A DNA stretch of 64,000 nt from Mucilaginibacter dorajii (GTDB lineage Bacteria > Bacteroidota > Bacteroidia > Sphingobacteriales > Sphingobacteriaceae). Positions 18,319-28,629 of this stretch are shown here, in pieces. The notes beneath the pieces are model-generated. The model worked only from the letters and a program-made list of their open reading frames with translations, searched no databases and was not told the origin of the DNA. Position numbers and translations under genes: made by a program. The stretch spans positions 83,365 to 147,364 of the forward strand of contig NZ_JANTYS010000017.1 in the NCBI RefSeq assembly GCF_024808255.1. The letters are read 5' to 3'. How positions within the stretch are numbered: the first letter of the stretch is position 1; every line of letters starts with the position of its first letter.

Positions 18319-18648
18319 CTAAGTCCTTGGCCTTTTAGGGTTAAAGGCTACCAGGTAATTCAAATCCTCGGTTAAAGGGTTCCGTTCATCAATTCTTACC
18401 GCTTCTTTCTGAAACGATTGGTTGAGCCTTGTTTTAATGGTATGGAATACCTGCAACAAAATTTCGGGACCAATTTTGCTGGCAATGGTTGGGAAGTAAT
18501 CCCGTTGCAATTTGATCCTATCGGTATTGGTAACCATGCTCAGTTCCCAGCTGTCTTCGGCCTTAAAACCAAACTCTTTGGCGGTGTTCAGCAGGTCGTA
18601 CATATACATACGGGTTTCGGTTTCAATGGCGTCTTTTGCAGCTATCAT
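18319..18648 (-). CDS. Small hypothetical protein, 109 aa
   Basis: I recognise no family. It is a soluble, helix-rich, charged protein without signal peptide or membrane segment (MIAAKDAIETETRMYMYDLL at the N-terminus). Patterns such as 'ILLQVFHTIKTRLNQSFQKEAVRIDERNPL' suggest amphipathic helices. Start at 18648 is the only Met giving the full frame. It is monocistronic, with about 190 bp before the ModE-like gene downstream. A large shadow frame on the other strand lacks such composition. Confidence 0.65.
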   Translation of the reverse strand: MIAAKDAIETETRMYMYDLLNTAKEFGFKAEDSWELSMVTNTDRIKLQRDYFPTIASKIGPEILLQVFHTIKTRLNQSFQKEAVRIDERNPLTEDLNYLVAFNPKRPRT

Positions 18649-18866
18649 TTGATTGTTTTTTACGGTTGTTGCAGCCTGTAGCAGGCTGGTATTATGTTAA
18701 AGCTTAACTATCACCGTGTAAGAAAATGGCAATGCCTAAGGTATGCGGTATTGTTTTGGGATGGAATTTCTTAAAGATACCCTTAATTTACCGTAAACCA
18801 CTATCTGTTAAATAATAATTAAAAACCGGTGGTGCGTTTAGTGGTAGTTGATCGCGCTTTTGCCCA

Positions 18867-18900
18867 TAAAAAATGCGCACCGGTTCTCACCCGGTGCACA
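18867..18900 (-). terminator. Rho-independent terminator of the glycan locus
   Basis: Read on the minus strand, GCACCGG (complement of 18891-18897) pairs with CCGGTGC (complement of 18877-18883) and runs into ATTTTTT. It lies 30 bp past the GH16 stop, so it marks the end of the SusC-SusD-GH18-GH18-GH16 transcript. Confidence 0.75.
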
Positions 18901-18930
18901 TCAGCACAATTATAATTAAAAAAAACAATA

Positions 18931-19713
18931 TTAAAGAGGTATAAACTTAAAGCTGTGGATCACTATTTCCATACCCTTACCATCTGATGGTGCCTGGCCG
19001 TTATACAACCAAAGGTTTATATACACCGGCATCGGTTCGGTACTGATAGATGATGCCGGGCTTTTAAATGTTTTGGAATCGAAAACATTATTATCATTAT
19101 CAACAAAGCCGTATAAGCTTTTAAAGGTCACACTTTTTGCCTTGCGGATAAAGCGCTGGGTAGTATAAGTACCGCCGGGCATGGTAAAATTGGCTGTATA
19201 ATAAGCTTTGTTCGTTCCTTTATCAACCGGCCATATGGTGTAATTTAAATGCGGGTTATTGCTATCGCCCCATTGGGCAAATTCCATATCCATTTCATCA
19301 AACCCATCCCTGCCCGAGTAATTAAATAAGCCCAGCACTATGTTTTTATCCAACGTTGCCAATGGCCCTTCTACCTGCCATTGGTAAGTACCTTCGCCAA
19401 ATTTCTCGTTGGTTGAAACTTCGGCGCATTCCCATTTACCGGTTGCCGCGTTTTTTGACAGTTTAAGGTGCAGGGAACCTTCGTTATCTACATAAACATT
19501 AGCCGCGCTCCATACATTAGGCCCCGGTCCCTGGGGTTGTTCTGGGGCTTTAACATTCCAGGTATACCCGCTGAAAGATATGGTTGCTGCAATTTGCTTT
19601 TTTGAAATAACTATTCCCGAATCGATACGGACAGTTGCCAAACAATTGTTACTGTAAATTGCGGCAAGTGCTGTAAAAGTTATTAGGTGATAGATCTTTT
19701 TCATCGTTATCAT
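18931..19713 (-). CDS. Glycoside hydrolase family 16 protein
   Basis: A 260-residue exported protein with the GH16 beta-jelly-roll signature EMDME (E140, D142, E144; canonical ExDxxE-type nucleophile/acid-base motif) in 'GRDGFDEMDMEFAQWGD'. Family features also include 'FGEGTYQWQVEGP' before the motif and 'PVYINLWLYNG' near the end. GH16 enzymes cleave beta-1,3/1,4-glucans, galactans or related chains with retention. The signal peptide ends about residue 26; a start at the second Met (19704) would fit it equally well. It is the last gene of the Sus-type locus. Confidence 0.87.
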   Translation of the reverse strand: MITMKKIYHLITFTALAAIYSNNCLATVRIDSGIVISKKQIAATISFSGYTWNVKAPEQPQGPGPNVWSAANVYVDNEGSLHLKLSKNAATGKWECAEVSTNEKFGEGTYQWQVEGPLATLDKNIVLGLFNYSGRDGFDEMDMEFAQWGDSNNPHLNYTIWPVDKGTNKAYYTANFTMPGGTYTTQRFIRKAKSVTFKSLYGFVDNDNNVFDSKTFKSPASSISTEPMPVYINLWLYNGQAPSDGKGMEIVIHSFKFIPL

Positions 19714-19815
19714 TTTTTAAAGTTCAAACAATACCATCCCCTGCCCTAATGTGTTAATCGTTTTAAACAGTTAACACATCGGGGACAAAGAATCGTATTT
19801 AAAAAAATTGATTAG

Positions 19816-21150
19816 TTATTTAAGGGTATTATAAATGGCTGCTCCTAAAGAACTGGTACCTGTAGCATCGTAATCTGCGGCCCAAAGGTATGCGCCTTTG
19901 AAACCGTTGGCTTTAAGATAGGCAGCTTTTTTGGTTACCAGCGGTACACCATTAAAGTATACGCCCTGGGCAATGGCAGCTTTCTCTTTGCCCGCATTTG
20001 CAGGGTCGGCGGCTATAATATCTTTGTAAGTCATGTAATCATATGACCCCCAGCTGGCGTTATTGCCTGCCGCGTTCAATGCGTTATAACGCAAGCCAAA
20101 AGCAGGCATACCAACTACCAGTTTATTGGCCGGCAGGTGAAAGTTTGTCCAGATCTGTGTACCTGCTACCATAAAATCGTAGCTCGATGACTGTCCAACC
20201 GGTGCATCCGGACCAATATGGATATTATCCTCAAAAGCGTGAATATTTACCCACGATGCGGCCGAAAGATCGGGGTATTCCCAATGCTGGTAGTTTACTG
20301 TAGCGGTTACTGTAACTAAAGCCGTGGCGGGTAAAGCCGCTTTTAACGCGGTCAAAAACGGACCAATCGCATGAATATTTGCAGGGGCATTATCTGAGTT
20401 AATATCTTCCATATAAATATCTACCCCATCCATTTTTTTGGCGGCTACATAAGCCTTCACACTTGCCACCAACGATGCCATTGCTGCCGGGGTGCGGATG
20501 GCTGTACCAAAATCATCGCTGCCATAAAGCGCCCAACCGTCAATGCCAGATAGGTGACCTGTAAGGCCCATGATCACCGGTACGCCGGCAATGTGCGCAC
20601 GGGCAACAATTTCATCGGCATGCTGGGCAACAGTTCCTTTTGAAACATCAAGGCTGCCATCGGCAGATACTTTGCCTACCTGGTATTCCAGGTGTGTAAT
20701 ATTACTCCAAACCACATCGGCAGCGGTACCATCTTCAGTTAAGTTAGCCAGCACCACACGAGTATAGGGTTTAAAGGTATAGGTTGATGGATTAACCAAT
20801 ACCTTGGTTTGCCTTGAGGTGGAATCGCCGTTGTAGGTAACATCTACTTTAATGGTGTACTCGCCACCGGCAGTTGGTTTAAAAGCAAAGGCCGTATCTG
20901 TCGACATTTCTTTCCCGTTCACTTTCCAGCTGATCTTTACTTTACTGGCCGGCGAAAACTGCAAACCATTAAAGTTTGCTGTTGCCCCTTCATTAATGAT
21001 TTGCGGTGCCGATAGCTTACGCAGGTTATCAAATATGCGCGGAAAGTACGGGTTGGCATCCTCCTGGGTTTTAACCTCATCCTTTTTACAGCCCGCAAAT
21101 ACCATAAGCATAACCAGCACCGGTAGTGATGTGTATTTAATCTTTTTCAT
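19816..21150 (-). CDS. GH18-like lipoprotein with altered catalytic motif
   Basis: A 444-residue lipoprotein (lipobox VFAGC, Cys21). Residues about 45-120 form an Ig/PKD-like module, and the rest is a GH18 barrel. The GH18 motif DxxDxDxE reads DGVDIYME (D241, D244, Y246, E248): the Asp next to the catalytic Glu, which holds the substrate N-acetyl group in active chitinases and endo-glycosidases, is Tyr. It may therefore be a surface glycan-binding protein or an enzyme with altered specificity (inference). It lies downstream of an intact GH18 gene in the same locus, a layout known for GlcNAc-containing glycan loci. Confidence 0.87.
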   Translation of the reverse strand: MKKIKYTSLPVLVMLMVFAGCKKDEVKTQEDANPYFPRIFDNLRKLSAPQIINEGATANFNGLQFSPASKVKISWKVNGKEMSTDTAFAFKPTAGGEYTIKVDVTYNGDSTSRQTKVLVNPSTYTFKPYTRVVLANLTEDGTAADVVWSNITHLEYQVGKVSADGSLDVSKGTVAQHADEIVARAHIAGVPVIMGLTGHLSGIDGWALYGSDDFGTAIRTPAAMASLVASVKAYVAAKKMDGVDIYMEDINSDNAPANIHAIGPFLTALKAALPATALVTVTATVNYQHWEYPDLSAASWVNIHAFEDNIHIGPDAPVGQSSSYDFMVAGTQIWTNFHLPANKLVVGMPAFGLRYNALNAAGNNASWGSYDYMTYKDIIAADPANAGKEKAAIAQGVYFNGVPLVTKKAAYLKANGFKGAYLWAADYDATGTSSLGAAIYNTLK

Positions 21151-21179
21151 GTTTAAATATTTTAATTGTTTTCAATTGA

Positions 21180-22193
21180 TCAATTGGTATGTGATTGTAT
21201 CACCGTGTTGATGGTGCCCAATAATGAGTTTGGCCCTTTGGCATCCTGGCGCAATTGCCATATCATAATGCCGCCGGCTTTTTCAAGCGCCAGCTGGGTT
21301 TTACTTTTTATTGTGGGGATGCCGTTGTAATAAACAATACCGCCGCCGGGCACGGTCACCTGGTCCTGGTTTTCAGCCCCCGGGTAGGCCGCCACTATGG
21401 CCGAAAAGGTAAGGTCGGCAGGTGCGTTGGTACCAAAACCATAGCCATAAAAAGGTACGCCCAGGCTCAGCTTTTCTTTGGCAATGCCACGTGTACCGCT
21501 CCAATAAGCCAAGTCCTCAACCGCCATAGTATAGGGCGAATGCTGACCGGGATTCTCCGGTTTCCAAGGCCCCGTTTTATCGTACGACATTACGTTGATA
21601 AAATCAAGACTGGCCAAAGCTTTATCCGTGTAACTGGTGGCATAAACCGTGGCAATAGCAGCAGTGGTAAGTTTTCCTTTGGCTTTTAGGGCCGCAGCTA
21701 AGCCGGTAACAAATGATTCGTAATTGCTATTGATAAGGCTTTGCTCAATATCCACATCTATACCATCCAGGTAATTATCCTGTGTAAACTTTACCAGGTT
21801 GGCTATAAATTTTGCCTGCATGGCCGGCTCCATCAGCTTGCTAAAATAAGTCGGCGGTAAACCACCTGCAATAGCCGCCAGGATTTGCACTTTATGGCTG
21901 TGCGCTAATTGGGCTACCTTTTGCAGGTTGGCATCGGCAGCAAAATTGCCGTCGGCATCGGGATTGATAAAGGCCACGTTAAGGTGAGTTATTTTACTCA
22001 TATCAATGGCGTTTGCCTCATCAAGCAGGTTATCTTCATAACGTAAATAACCCACCACCCTGAATTTGGCAGCTGTTGCAGTTTGCGTGCTATCAATCCC
22101 TTCGGCCTTAACCGTACTTTTTTTGCAGCCAACTATGGTTACCAGTATAAAAACGGTAAGTGTTAACAGTGCCTTATTTTTAAAGATCTTCAT
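21180..22193 (-). CDS. GH18 chitinase-like lipoprotein
   Basis: A 337-residue lipoprotein (lipobox TIVGC, Cys23) with a complete GH18 catalytic motif DGIDVDIE (D143, D146, D148, E150) and the upstream 'ILAAIAGG' strand (SxGG equivalent). Later barrel features are 'FINVMSYDKTGPW', 'LSLGVPFYGYGF' and 'GGIMIWQLRQDAKG'. It resembles the compact chitinase-like GH18 enzymes of Bacteroides. It should cleave beta-1,4 links next to GlcNAc at the cell surface. It follows susD by 18 bp and precedes the Tyr-substituted paralogue by 29 bp. Confidence 0.92.
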   Translation of the reverse strand: MKIFKNKALLTLTVFILVTIVGCKKSTVKAEGIDSTQTATAAKFRVVGYLRYEDNLLDEANAIDMSKITHLNVAFINPDADGNFAADANLQKVAQLAHSHKVQILAAIAGGLPPTYFSKLMEPAMQAKFIANLVKFTQDNYLDGIDVDIEQSLINSNYESFVTGLAAALKAKGKLTTAAIATVYATSYTDKALASLDFINVMSYDKTGPWKPENPGQHSPYTMAVEDLAYWSGTRGIAKEKLSLGVPFYGYGFGTNAPADLTFSAIVAAYPGAENQDQVTVPGGGIVYYNGIPTIKSKTQLALEKAGGIMIWQLRQDAKGPNSLLGTINTVIQSHTN

Positions 22194-22211
22194 TTGTTAT
22201 TGTATAGCTTG

Positions 22212-23795
22212 TTATTGTTTATCCCACCAAACATGTGCTGTCCAGGTATCTTTACCGCCAAGGGCCGCAATAGCTACCGCTATATTGGTCGAGTTTTGTT
22301 CGCGCTCGGTTAAAGGATACTCAAACCTGCGTGGTATAGTTGTCACGTCCGATTCGGCAGTTACTCCCGGTACCAATACAGGAAAACCCGTACGACGCCA
22401 GGTTGAATAAGCCTCGGGGCCATTCATCAGCTGGGCAACCCATATCTGCGTATCAATTTGCTGTAACTCCTTGCCCGGTGCAAGCTGGTTATCCTGTTTA
22501 AAATTCTGTATTTCGGTTGCCGATAAAGTAGGCCCGGTTGGGTACAGTGCCAGTTGCTGGCAGGCCGCCTCCAAACCGTTCTCGTAATGTTGTTTGGCAG
22601 TACCACCAAGGGCTAAACCCCAACGGGTATTGGCTTCGGCCAATAAAAACTCTACCTCGGCGTAGGTCATGTGGAAGTATGGGGCATCGCTGCGCACTAT
22701 AAAATCGGCCAGTTGCACTTTTTGCCCACCGTTTGGCACAGATAGCGTACCACGACCGGGGTAATCAATATTGATAGCGCCTAAAAAGTCATCATAATTA
22801 TATTTACCCGGACCAACGCCTATTATCCCAACCTGAGCCTTTACCTGCGCGGTAACATCAAGCCTGTCGGTCAGCTTATCGGGGTTCACCCAGTAATCCC
22901 GGGCAATGTAATTTAAACGCGGATCATTAGATGCCTTCATCTGGTTAATCAACGTTGAGCAAATGCGTGGACGGCCATCATCCTGGTATTGGTTAATCCC
23001 CACCGATACACCATTGCCACGAATTTCTGCATAACCATTGGTGATGTTGGTATAATCCAGCTTGCAGATATCGTCATTACTGGCAATCAAACCGGCGTTA
23101 AAGGCATCTGTAGCTTCGGCTTTGGCAGTAGCTTCATCAATTTTAATTAAACGCATAGCCAGGCGCAAGCGCAAGGAGTTGGCAAACTTTTTCCACTTGG
23201 TTAAATCGCCATGGTAAAAAAGCTCGGTACTTACGGCGTCTTTTGATGCATCAAGCTGGGCAGTTGCTGCTTTTAATTCCTTAAAAAAATCGGTATAGAT
23301 ATCCTTCTGGGTGTCAAACTTGGGGCGTACCGTACCGGCAATGTACGCTTTACCTGCTTCTGTGTAAGGGATATCGCCATACATATCGGTAAGGCGGGCA
23401 AATACGTAAACCTTCATAATGCGGCAAATGGCATTCAGGTTGGGCTTGGCGGTGGTACGGGCAACAGCGTCAACAATGTTTAAAACATCGTTAGGGTAGC
23501 CCAGTTCCCAAAGCTCGCTCATGTATTGCCTGTCTTCAATATAAGCGCTGCCGTAGCGGGTGTAATACGCGCCGCCTATTTGCTGCGCCATAGGCATGGT
23601 GAGTATAATACTGGTACGCTCATTAATGGTTACATCGCCGCCAAAGCGTAACTCCACATAATTGAGTTGGTTAATGGGATCAAGGTTTGCCGATTTGGTT
23701 GGATCGGTGTTTACATCTCCAAACTTTTTGCACGAAAACAGCAGTAACGGCATCAGGAGTGTAACCAACTTATATTTATTTAAAGTTCTTTTCAT
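22212..23795 (-). CDS. SusD/RagB-family glycan-binding lipoprotein
   Basis: A surface lipoprotein of about 527 residues that caps the SusC channel and captures oligosaccharide. I place the start at the ATG at 23795, because MKRTLNKYKLVTLLMPLLLFSC gives a standard lipoprotein signal (lipobox LLFSC); an ATG 24 bp earlier (23819) would add MYNFRTNK. The body shows the SusD-like-2 pattern: 'DPTKSANLDPINQLNYVELRFGG', TPR-type helices ('ICRIMKVYVFARLTDMYGDIPYTEA'), 'KWKKFANSLRLRLAMRL' and C-terminal 'STWRRTGFPVL'. It starts just after the susC stop. Confidence 0.93.
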   Translation of the reverse strand: MKRTLNKYKLVTLLMPLLLFSCKKFGDVNTDPTKSANLDPINQLNYVELRFGGDVTINERTSIILTMPMAQQIGGAYYTRYGSAYIEDRQYMSELWELGYPNDVLNIVDAVARTTAKPNLNAICRIMKVYVFARLTDMYGDIPYTEAGKAYIAGTVRPKFDTQKDIYTDFFKELKAATAQLDASKDAVSTELFYHGDLTKWKKFANSLRLRLAMRLIKIDEATAKAEATDAFNAGLIASNDDICKLDYTNITNGYAEIRGNGVSVGINQYQDDGRPRICSTLINQMKASNDPRLNYIARDYWVNPDKLTDRLDVTAQVKAQVGIIGVGPGKYNYDDFLGAINIDYPGRGTLSVPNGGQKVQLADFIVRSDAPYFHMTYAEVEFLLAEANTRWGLALGGTAKQHYENGLEAACQQLALYPTGPTLSATEIQNFKQDNQLAPGKELQQIDTQIWVAQLMNGPEAYSTWRRTGFPVLVPGVTAESDVTTIPRRFEYPLTEREQNSTNIAVAIAALGGKDTWTAHVWWDKQ

Positions 23796-23823
23796 CTTGT
23801 TCGTTCTAAAATTATACATCCTA

Positions 23824-26800
23824 TTAAAATCTGAAGTTTAAGTTAAAGCCCCAGCTTTTTCTTGATGGCAATGAGCCATACTCCAGTCCCTGTCCGTTAC
23901 CATTGTTATAGTTGGAGTCGGGGTCAACATTCGGAACGTTTTTGTGAATAATAAAAGGGTTACGGCTTACCACGGCAATGGTTAGGTCTTTAATCCCCAG
24001 TTTTGAGGTTGAACCTGCCGGGAAACGGTAGCTTAAAGTGATCTCACGCATTTTGATATAGCTTGCATCATAAATGAATGGGGTAGCTACACCATTACCA
24101 TCGCTGTAAAACTGCGACCAATAATTTGATGGATCAACCGCGGTTGTATTTTTTGTATAGATAGGGTTTCCGTTGGCATCAGTACCAGTCTGTACCACAC
24201 CTTGTGGCGTATAACCCTGTACTTTACCGGCTGCACGCCAGGCCTCAATAGTAGCACCAGCACTTTGGCGTTCCTCTTCAGATTTTATCCACTCGGCCCT
24301 GCCGGGTAGGGTTGATACATGGCTGCCACGGATAATGGCAAACATATTGGTCATCGAAAACAGATCGGCACCATGTTTAATATCAATTACGGTGCTTAAG
24401 CCCCAGTTTTTGTAATGGAAGTTGTTGGTTAAACCGCCGGTCCAGCTCCAGGTACCTTTGCCTAACACGCTACGCTCTTCGGCTTGCTTTGGGGCTAAGG
24501 TTTGCGGATCAAGTACGATATTGCCCTGCGTATCGCGCTGGTAATCGAACCCTAAAATAGCGCCATATGGCGAACCTGGTTTAGCCACAACAGATACACC
24601 TAACCAGCGGGCATCTGATAGTGACAGATAAGGAATCCCCTCGGCTAATGAAATTACCGTATTGGTATTTTTAGCAAAGTTTACGTTAACATCCCAGCCA
24701 AAATCTTTGGTTCGTAGGGGCGATCCGTTCAGTGCTATCTCCACACCTTTGTTGCCAATTACACCGGCGTTAACCAGTTGTTGTGCAAAGCCCGATGAAA
24801 GCGGGGCAGGCACCAGGTTAATCTGGTCGCGCGATTTCGAGGTGTAGTAAGATACATCCAGGCCTAATCTTTCGCCAAAGAATTTCAACTGCGTACCAAT
24901 CTCGTATGATTTGGTGCGGGTTGGCTTTAAATCTTTATTAGGCAAAATGGTGCTGGCAATGCCGCCCACCGATGTACCGTTAAAAGTTTGCGGATACAGG
25001 TTATAGTTTAAGTTTAACAGGTATGGGTCGGTATCGTTACCAACTTCGGCGGCAGATAACCTTAATTTACCAAACGATAATATCGATGGATCGATCTTGA
25101 AAAAGTCGCTGAATACAAAGCTGGCTGCCACCGATGGATAAACATAGGTATTATTGTTTGCCGGCAGGGTTGAAGAAGCATCTTTACGCACACTTGCATC
25201 CAGGTACAAGTATGATTTATAGCCGATGCTCAACAAAGCATAAGCACCGTTATTGCGTTTGCGGTAATGGTTTTCAACTACCGATTTATCCGAAAAGCTA
25301 TTTGGGCTAATTACATCCGGTACGTTCAGGTTAATAAACGTAGATGTTGTACCAGGGTTATCAACGCGCGAAAAACTGGCACCCACCCTTAAAGCTAAAT
25401 TAAGCGATGGCGTTACCTGTTTTTGAGCGGTTAACAAAGCGTCGCCCTCGGTAGTGCCCAATTTTTGATCAAACTGGTCAAGTTCACCGGCTAAAGCACC
25501 CGGGGTAGTACGCGGACTGAATTTGCTATAGTTTAAGTAAGTAAAATCGGTTGAGATCCGGGCTTGCAAATTAAGCCAGCTGGTAATTACATAGTTGCCC
25601 TGTAAATTACCGATAAACCTGTTTTTACGGGTTTCGTTCTTCATTTCGTTAATTACCCAATAAGGATCTAAACGGTACTGGCCGCCGCCCCAATCAACAT
25701 AATTCCCCTCCGAATCTTTGTAACCGTTTTTAAAGTAAGACTGATCAACATTATTTGCCAGGCCAACAAACGCATTACCAATGTTACCCGGATCATCGGC
25801 CAGCGCGGGGCGGTTAATCACATCCTCATTAAGGTACATCACCTTGGCCGATATGGTAATCTTACTGCCAAATTTGGAACTGCCGTTAAAGTTGAAAGTA
25901 CTGCGCCGCATGTTACTGCCCGGTACAATATCGCGGCTGCGTAAATCGCCTATGGATAAACGGAACGATGATATATCGTTTGAGCTTGCAAATGCCACAT
26001 TATTGGTGGTGGTTGCTCCTGTACGAAAAAAGTTATCGATATTGTTTTTTGCCAAGGCGTATGGGCGGTATTTACCGTCAAAGCCAATTACCTGCAAATT
26101 AGGATCAAGCCTTGGGCCAAAATTATTAAACAGGGTATTTTTTGCCTGCGATGGATCAACCACCAATTGCTCGGCAGTACCCTGGCCGTAAATGTACTGG
26201 TAATCGTTATAGTGGGTAAGCTGGTTTTCTATCGATGTGGTACTGTTTACCTCAATACCCAATTCCTTTTTGGCATTGCCCTTTTTAGTGGTGATCAATA
26301 TTACACCGTTACCCGCACGGCTGCCATAAAGCGCCGATGCCGAAGGGCCTTTTAGCACCGAGATCTTATCGATATCATCGGGGTTAATGGCCGATATCGC
26401 GTCACCAAAATCAAAACCGCCAGAGTATTTATCACCGCCCACCTGGCCGTAGTTGGAGTTATCAATAGGCACACCATCAACCACATAAAGCGGCTGGTTA
26501 TTACCGGTAATACTGGTATTTCCCCTGATAATTACTCTTGACGAGCCGGCAGGGCCGCCCGCTGTACTATTGATAATTAAACCCGGCACTTTACCCGCCA
26601 GTGAATTGATCACATTGGTTTCGCGGGCTTTTTTAAGGTCGTTACCATCAACTTCGGCAGTGGCGTAGCCTAATGAGCGCTCTTCCCTTTTAATGCCCAA
26701 AGCAGTTACCACTACGGTATTCAGTTCAGTAGCTTTGGTTTTAAGAGTGATCTTTACCGTTTTGGCTTTATCTGTAGCAATGATGGAGGTAGTTTCATAA

Positions 26801-27336
26801 CCTATCATGCTAAAGGTGATCACATCGCCATTGTTGGCTAATATTACAAAGCTGCCGGTTTCTGTAGTGGCAGCGCTACGGTTTTTGGTGGTGTTAACAA
26901 TGGTTACGCCCGGCAATGGCAGGTTCTGATCATCGGTAACCTTGCCGGTAAGGTTAAAATCATCAACCACCTGTGATGTTACCTTGGCTGCCGGCTTTTG
27001 CGACTGGATCATTACCGTTTCGCCAACAATTTTGTATTGGGCATGCAGCTCCTTGGTAATAAGGTCAATTACTTGCTGCAGGCTTTGTTTGTTAATTGTT
27101 AGACTGATCTTTTTTTGCAGGTCAAGATCCTTGGGGTTGTATGAAAAATGCACATTGGCTGCTTTTTCAATCTGGGTAAAAACAGCCGGAACCGGGGTAT
27201 TTTTCCAGCTGAATGAATACACGTTGGGGGTTGATGACTGCGCGTACCCGGATAACGACATGATCAACAATACCGACGGAATCATCCGCAGCAGTATCCA
27301 TGATCGTAATCGTGAACTAAGTAATAGTTTTTGCAT
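23824..27336 (-). CDS. SusC/RagA TonB-linked outer-membrane transporter with STN domain
   Basis: A 1170-residue transporter. In order: signal peptide (about 1-33), STN signalling domain (about 40-95), carboxypeptidase-like regulatory domain (about 128-205; 'GKVTDDQNLPLPGVTIVNTTKNRSAATTETGSF'), plug (about 215-355; 'GIKREERSLGYATAEV', 'KVPGLIINSTAGGPAGSSRVIIRG', 'LYVVDGVPIDN') and the barrel to the C-terminal Phe. The STN domain means that substrate binding can be signalled to the anti-sigma factor encoded upstream. It imports the oligosaccharides released by the surface GH18/GH16 proteins of the same operon. Confidence 0.95.
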   Translation of the reverse strand: MQKLLLSSRLRSWILLRMIPSVLLIMSLSGYAQSSTPNVYSFSWKNTPVPAVFTQIEKAANVHFSYNPKDLDLQKKISLTINKQSLQQVIDLITKELHAQYKIVGETVMIQSQKPAAKVTSQVVDDFNLTGKVTDDQNLPLPGVTIVNTTKNRSAATTETGSFVILANNGDVITFSMIGYETTSIIATDKAKTVKITLKTKATELNTVVVTALGIKREERSLGYATAEVDGNDLKKARETNVINSLAGKVPGLIINSTAGGPAGSSRVIIRGNTSITGNNQPLYVVDGVPIDNSNYGQVGGDKYSGGFDFGDAISAINPDDIDKISVLKGPSASALYGSRAGNGVILITTKKGNAKKELGIEVNSTTSIENQLTHYNDYQYIYGQGTAEQLVVDPSQAKNTLFNNFGPRLDPNLQVIGFDGKYRPYALAKNNIDNFFRTGATTTNNVAFASSNDISSFRLSIGDLRSRDIVPGSNMRRSTFNFNGSSKFGSKITISAKVMYLNEDVINRPALADDPGNIGNAFVGLANNVDQSYFKNGYKDSEGNYVDWGGGQYRLDPYWVINEMKNETRKNRFIGNLQGNYVITSWLNLQARISTDFTYLNYSKFSPRTTPGALAGELDQFDQKLGTTEGDALLTAQKQVTPSLNLALRVGASFSRVDNPGTTSTFINLNVPDVISPNSFSDKSVVENHYRKRNNGAYALLSIGYKSYLYLDASVRKDASSTLPANNNTYVYPSVAASFVFSDFFKIDPSILSFGKLRLSAAEVGNDTDPYLLNLNYNLYPQTFNGTSVGGIASTILPNKDLKPTRTKSYEIGTQLKFFGERLGLDVSYYTSKSRDQINLVPAPLSSGFAQQLVNAGVIGNKGVEIALNGSPLRTKDFGWDVNVNFAKNTNTVISLAEGIPYLSLSDARWLGVSVVAKPGSPYGAILGFDYQRDTQGNIVLDPQTLAPKQAEERSVLGKGTWSWTGGLTNNFHYKNWGLSTVIDIKHGADLFSMTNMFAIIRGSHVSTLPGRAEWIKSEEERQSAGATIEAWRAAGKVQGYTPQGVVQTGTDANGNPIYTKNTTAVDPSNYWSQFYSDGNGVATPFIYDASYIKMREITLSYRFPAGSTSKLGIKDLTIAVVSRNPFIIHKNVPNVDPDSNYNNGNGQGLEYGSLPSRKSWGFNLNFRF

Positions 27337-27382
27337 ATAGTTTTGGTTTTGAATAGTTTAAAAATTAGAGCCTGTTAATATT

Positions 27383-28438
27383 TTAAAATTGTAGCTGCAC
27401 GGTGCTGCCGCTTTGTTTGTAAGTGAAATGATTGGTGAAGCCTATGGCATCCAACACCTCTGTAAGATCTTTTCCAATAAACTCGCCGGTAAAGGATACC
27501 TCGTCACCTGTTTTATCTTTCGGAACGATGATCACACCATAAACTGTTTTTAGTTTAGCCGCGATCTCTTTCAGGTCGGCACCTTTGAATACCAGTTTCC
27601 GGTCTATCCAGTTTTGCAGGTCTTTGGCGTAGAAAGTGGTTTGGGTAAAGGCCTTATCGCCATTATATAAAGCCGCTTTTTGCCCGGGGATAAGCATTAC
27701 GTCTTCTACCTTCAAATCGGGCTGGGTGCACTCTACTTTAACTTTACCGGTTGAGAGCATTACACTGGCAACCTGGGCGTTGTTATAGCTTTCTACCTTA
27801 AATGAGGTACCAAGCGCCGTGGTGGCTGTTTTTCCGGTGATCACCACAAATGGTTTATGCTTGTCTTTGGTAACCGAAAAGAAAGCCTCGCCGCTTAACA
27901 ACAGGTGGCGGTTGTTTTCATTATAGTCTTTAGCTATTTTAAGGGTGCTTGATCCGTTAAGGAGTGCCAAACTACCGTCGGGCAATTTGATCAGCTTACG
28001 GTGACCAAAATCTGTTTTGCCTATCAGCTTATAATTGGCATCGGTAGCAGCACTGTACAAAGCGGCTCCGCTTGGGTTGGTATTGTTGATTTTGTAAACC
28101 GCGAAGGCCCCCGCCATGATAAGCAGCGACGCCGCGATAGCTACCCATTTGGTGAAATAATTACGAATACTGATGATCCTGCTCTCCGGCTCAACATCAC
28201 CGACAGCAGTGATGGCCTGTTTCAGCCGCTCCAGGGCGATTGCCTTTTCGGCCGGACTTACCTTGATAGCCAACAGCAGGCAAAGCTCGCGGGCTTCACT
28301 CATTTTGGGAGCCAATGCCGGGTTTTCGGCAAGGATATTTTCCCATTTTGTAACGGCAGCATTATCATCGTTATAGCAATAAGCAATAAAGCTGTCGTCG
28401 GTTAAAAAATCTTCTATTTGGTATGAAGAATAGTCCAT
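27383..28438 (-). CDS. FecR-family anti-sigma factor
   Basis: A 351-residue inner-membrane anti-sigma factor. The N-terminal cytoplasmic region (1-90) should bind the ECF sigma. One membrane segment (about 93-113, WVAIAASLLIMAGAFAVY) leads to a periplasmic FecR domain ('KLIKLPDGSLALLNGSSTLKI', 'LSGEAFFSVTKDKHKPFVV') and a C-terminal STN-like domain of the DUF4974 type ('LVFKGADLKEIAAKLKTVYGVIIV'). It lies directly upstream of susC and is transcribed with it. The sigma gene is divergent, 191 bp away. Confidence 0.94.
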   Translation of the reverse strand: MDYSSYQIEDFLTDDSFIAYCYNDDNAAVTKWENILAENPALAPKMSEARELCLLLAIKVSPAEKAIALERLKQAITAVGDVEPESRIISIRNYFTKWVAIAASLLIMAGAFAVYKINNTNPSGAALYSAATDANYKLIGKTDFGHRKLIKLPDGSLALLNGSSTLKIAKDYNENNRHLLLSGEAFFSVTKDKHKPFVVITGKTATTALGTSFKVESYNNAQVASVMLSTGKVKVECTQPDLKVEDVMLIPGQKAALYNGDKAFTQTTFYAKDLQNWIDRKLVFKGADLKEIAAKLKTVYGVIIVPKDKTGDEVSFTGEFIGKDLTEVLDAIGFTNHFTYKQSGSTVQLQF

Positions 28439-28629
28439 GTTAAGTATATATTGAAACTTTTATACACAAGTGCAGTAGATTATTCTTTTTTACCAATGTT
28501 TTTCCAAATAAATTTCACTTTTTAATTTTTAACTGTATTATTGTATAATTCAATAAGTTACAGTTAGTTTTAAAATTATTTTAAAAAGTAACCACATTTT
28601 GTAATTGCCCTATTAATTGCCAATCTTTA

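Noticed and set aside
21255..21689. 144-residue plus-strand frame opposite the GH18 gene
   Set aside because: Antisense shadow of a well-supported GH18 gene with a complete catalytic motif.
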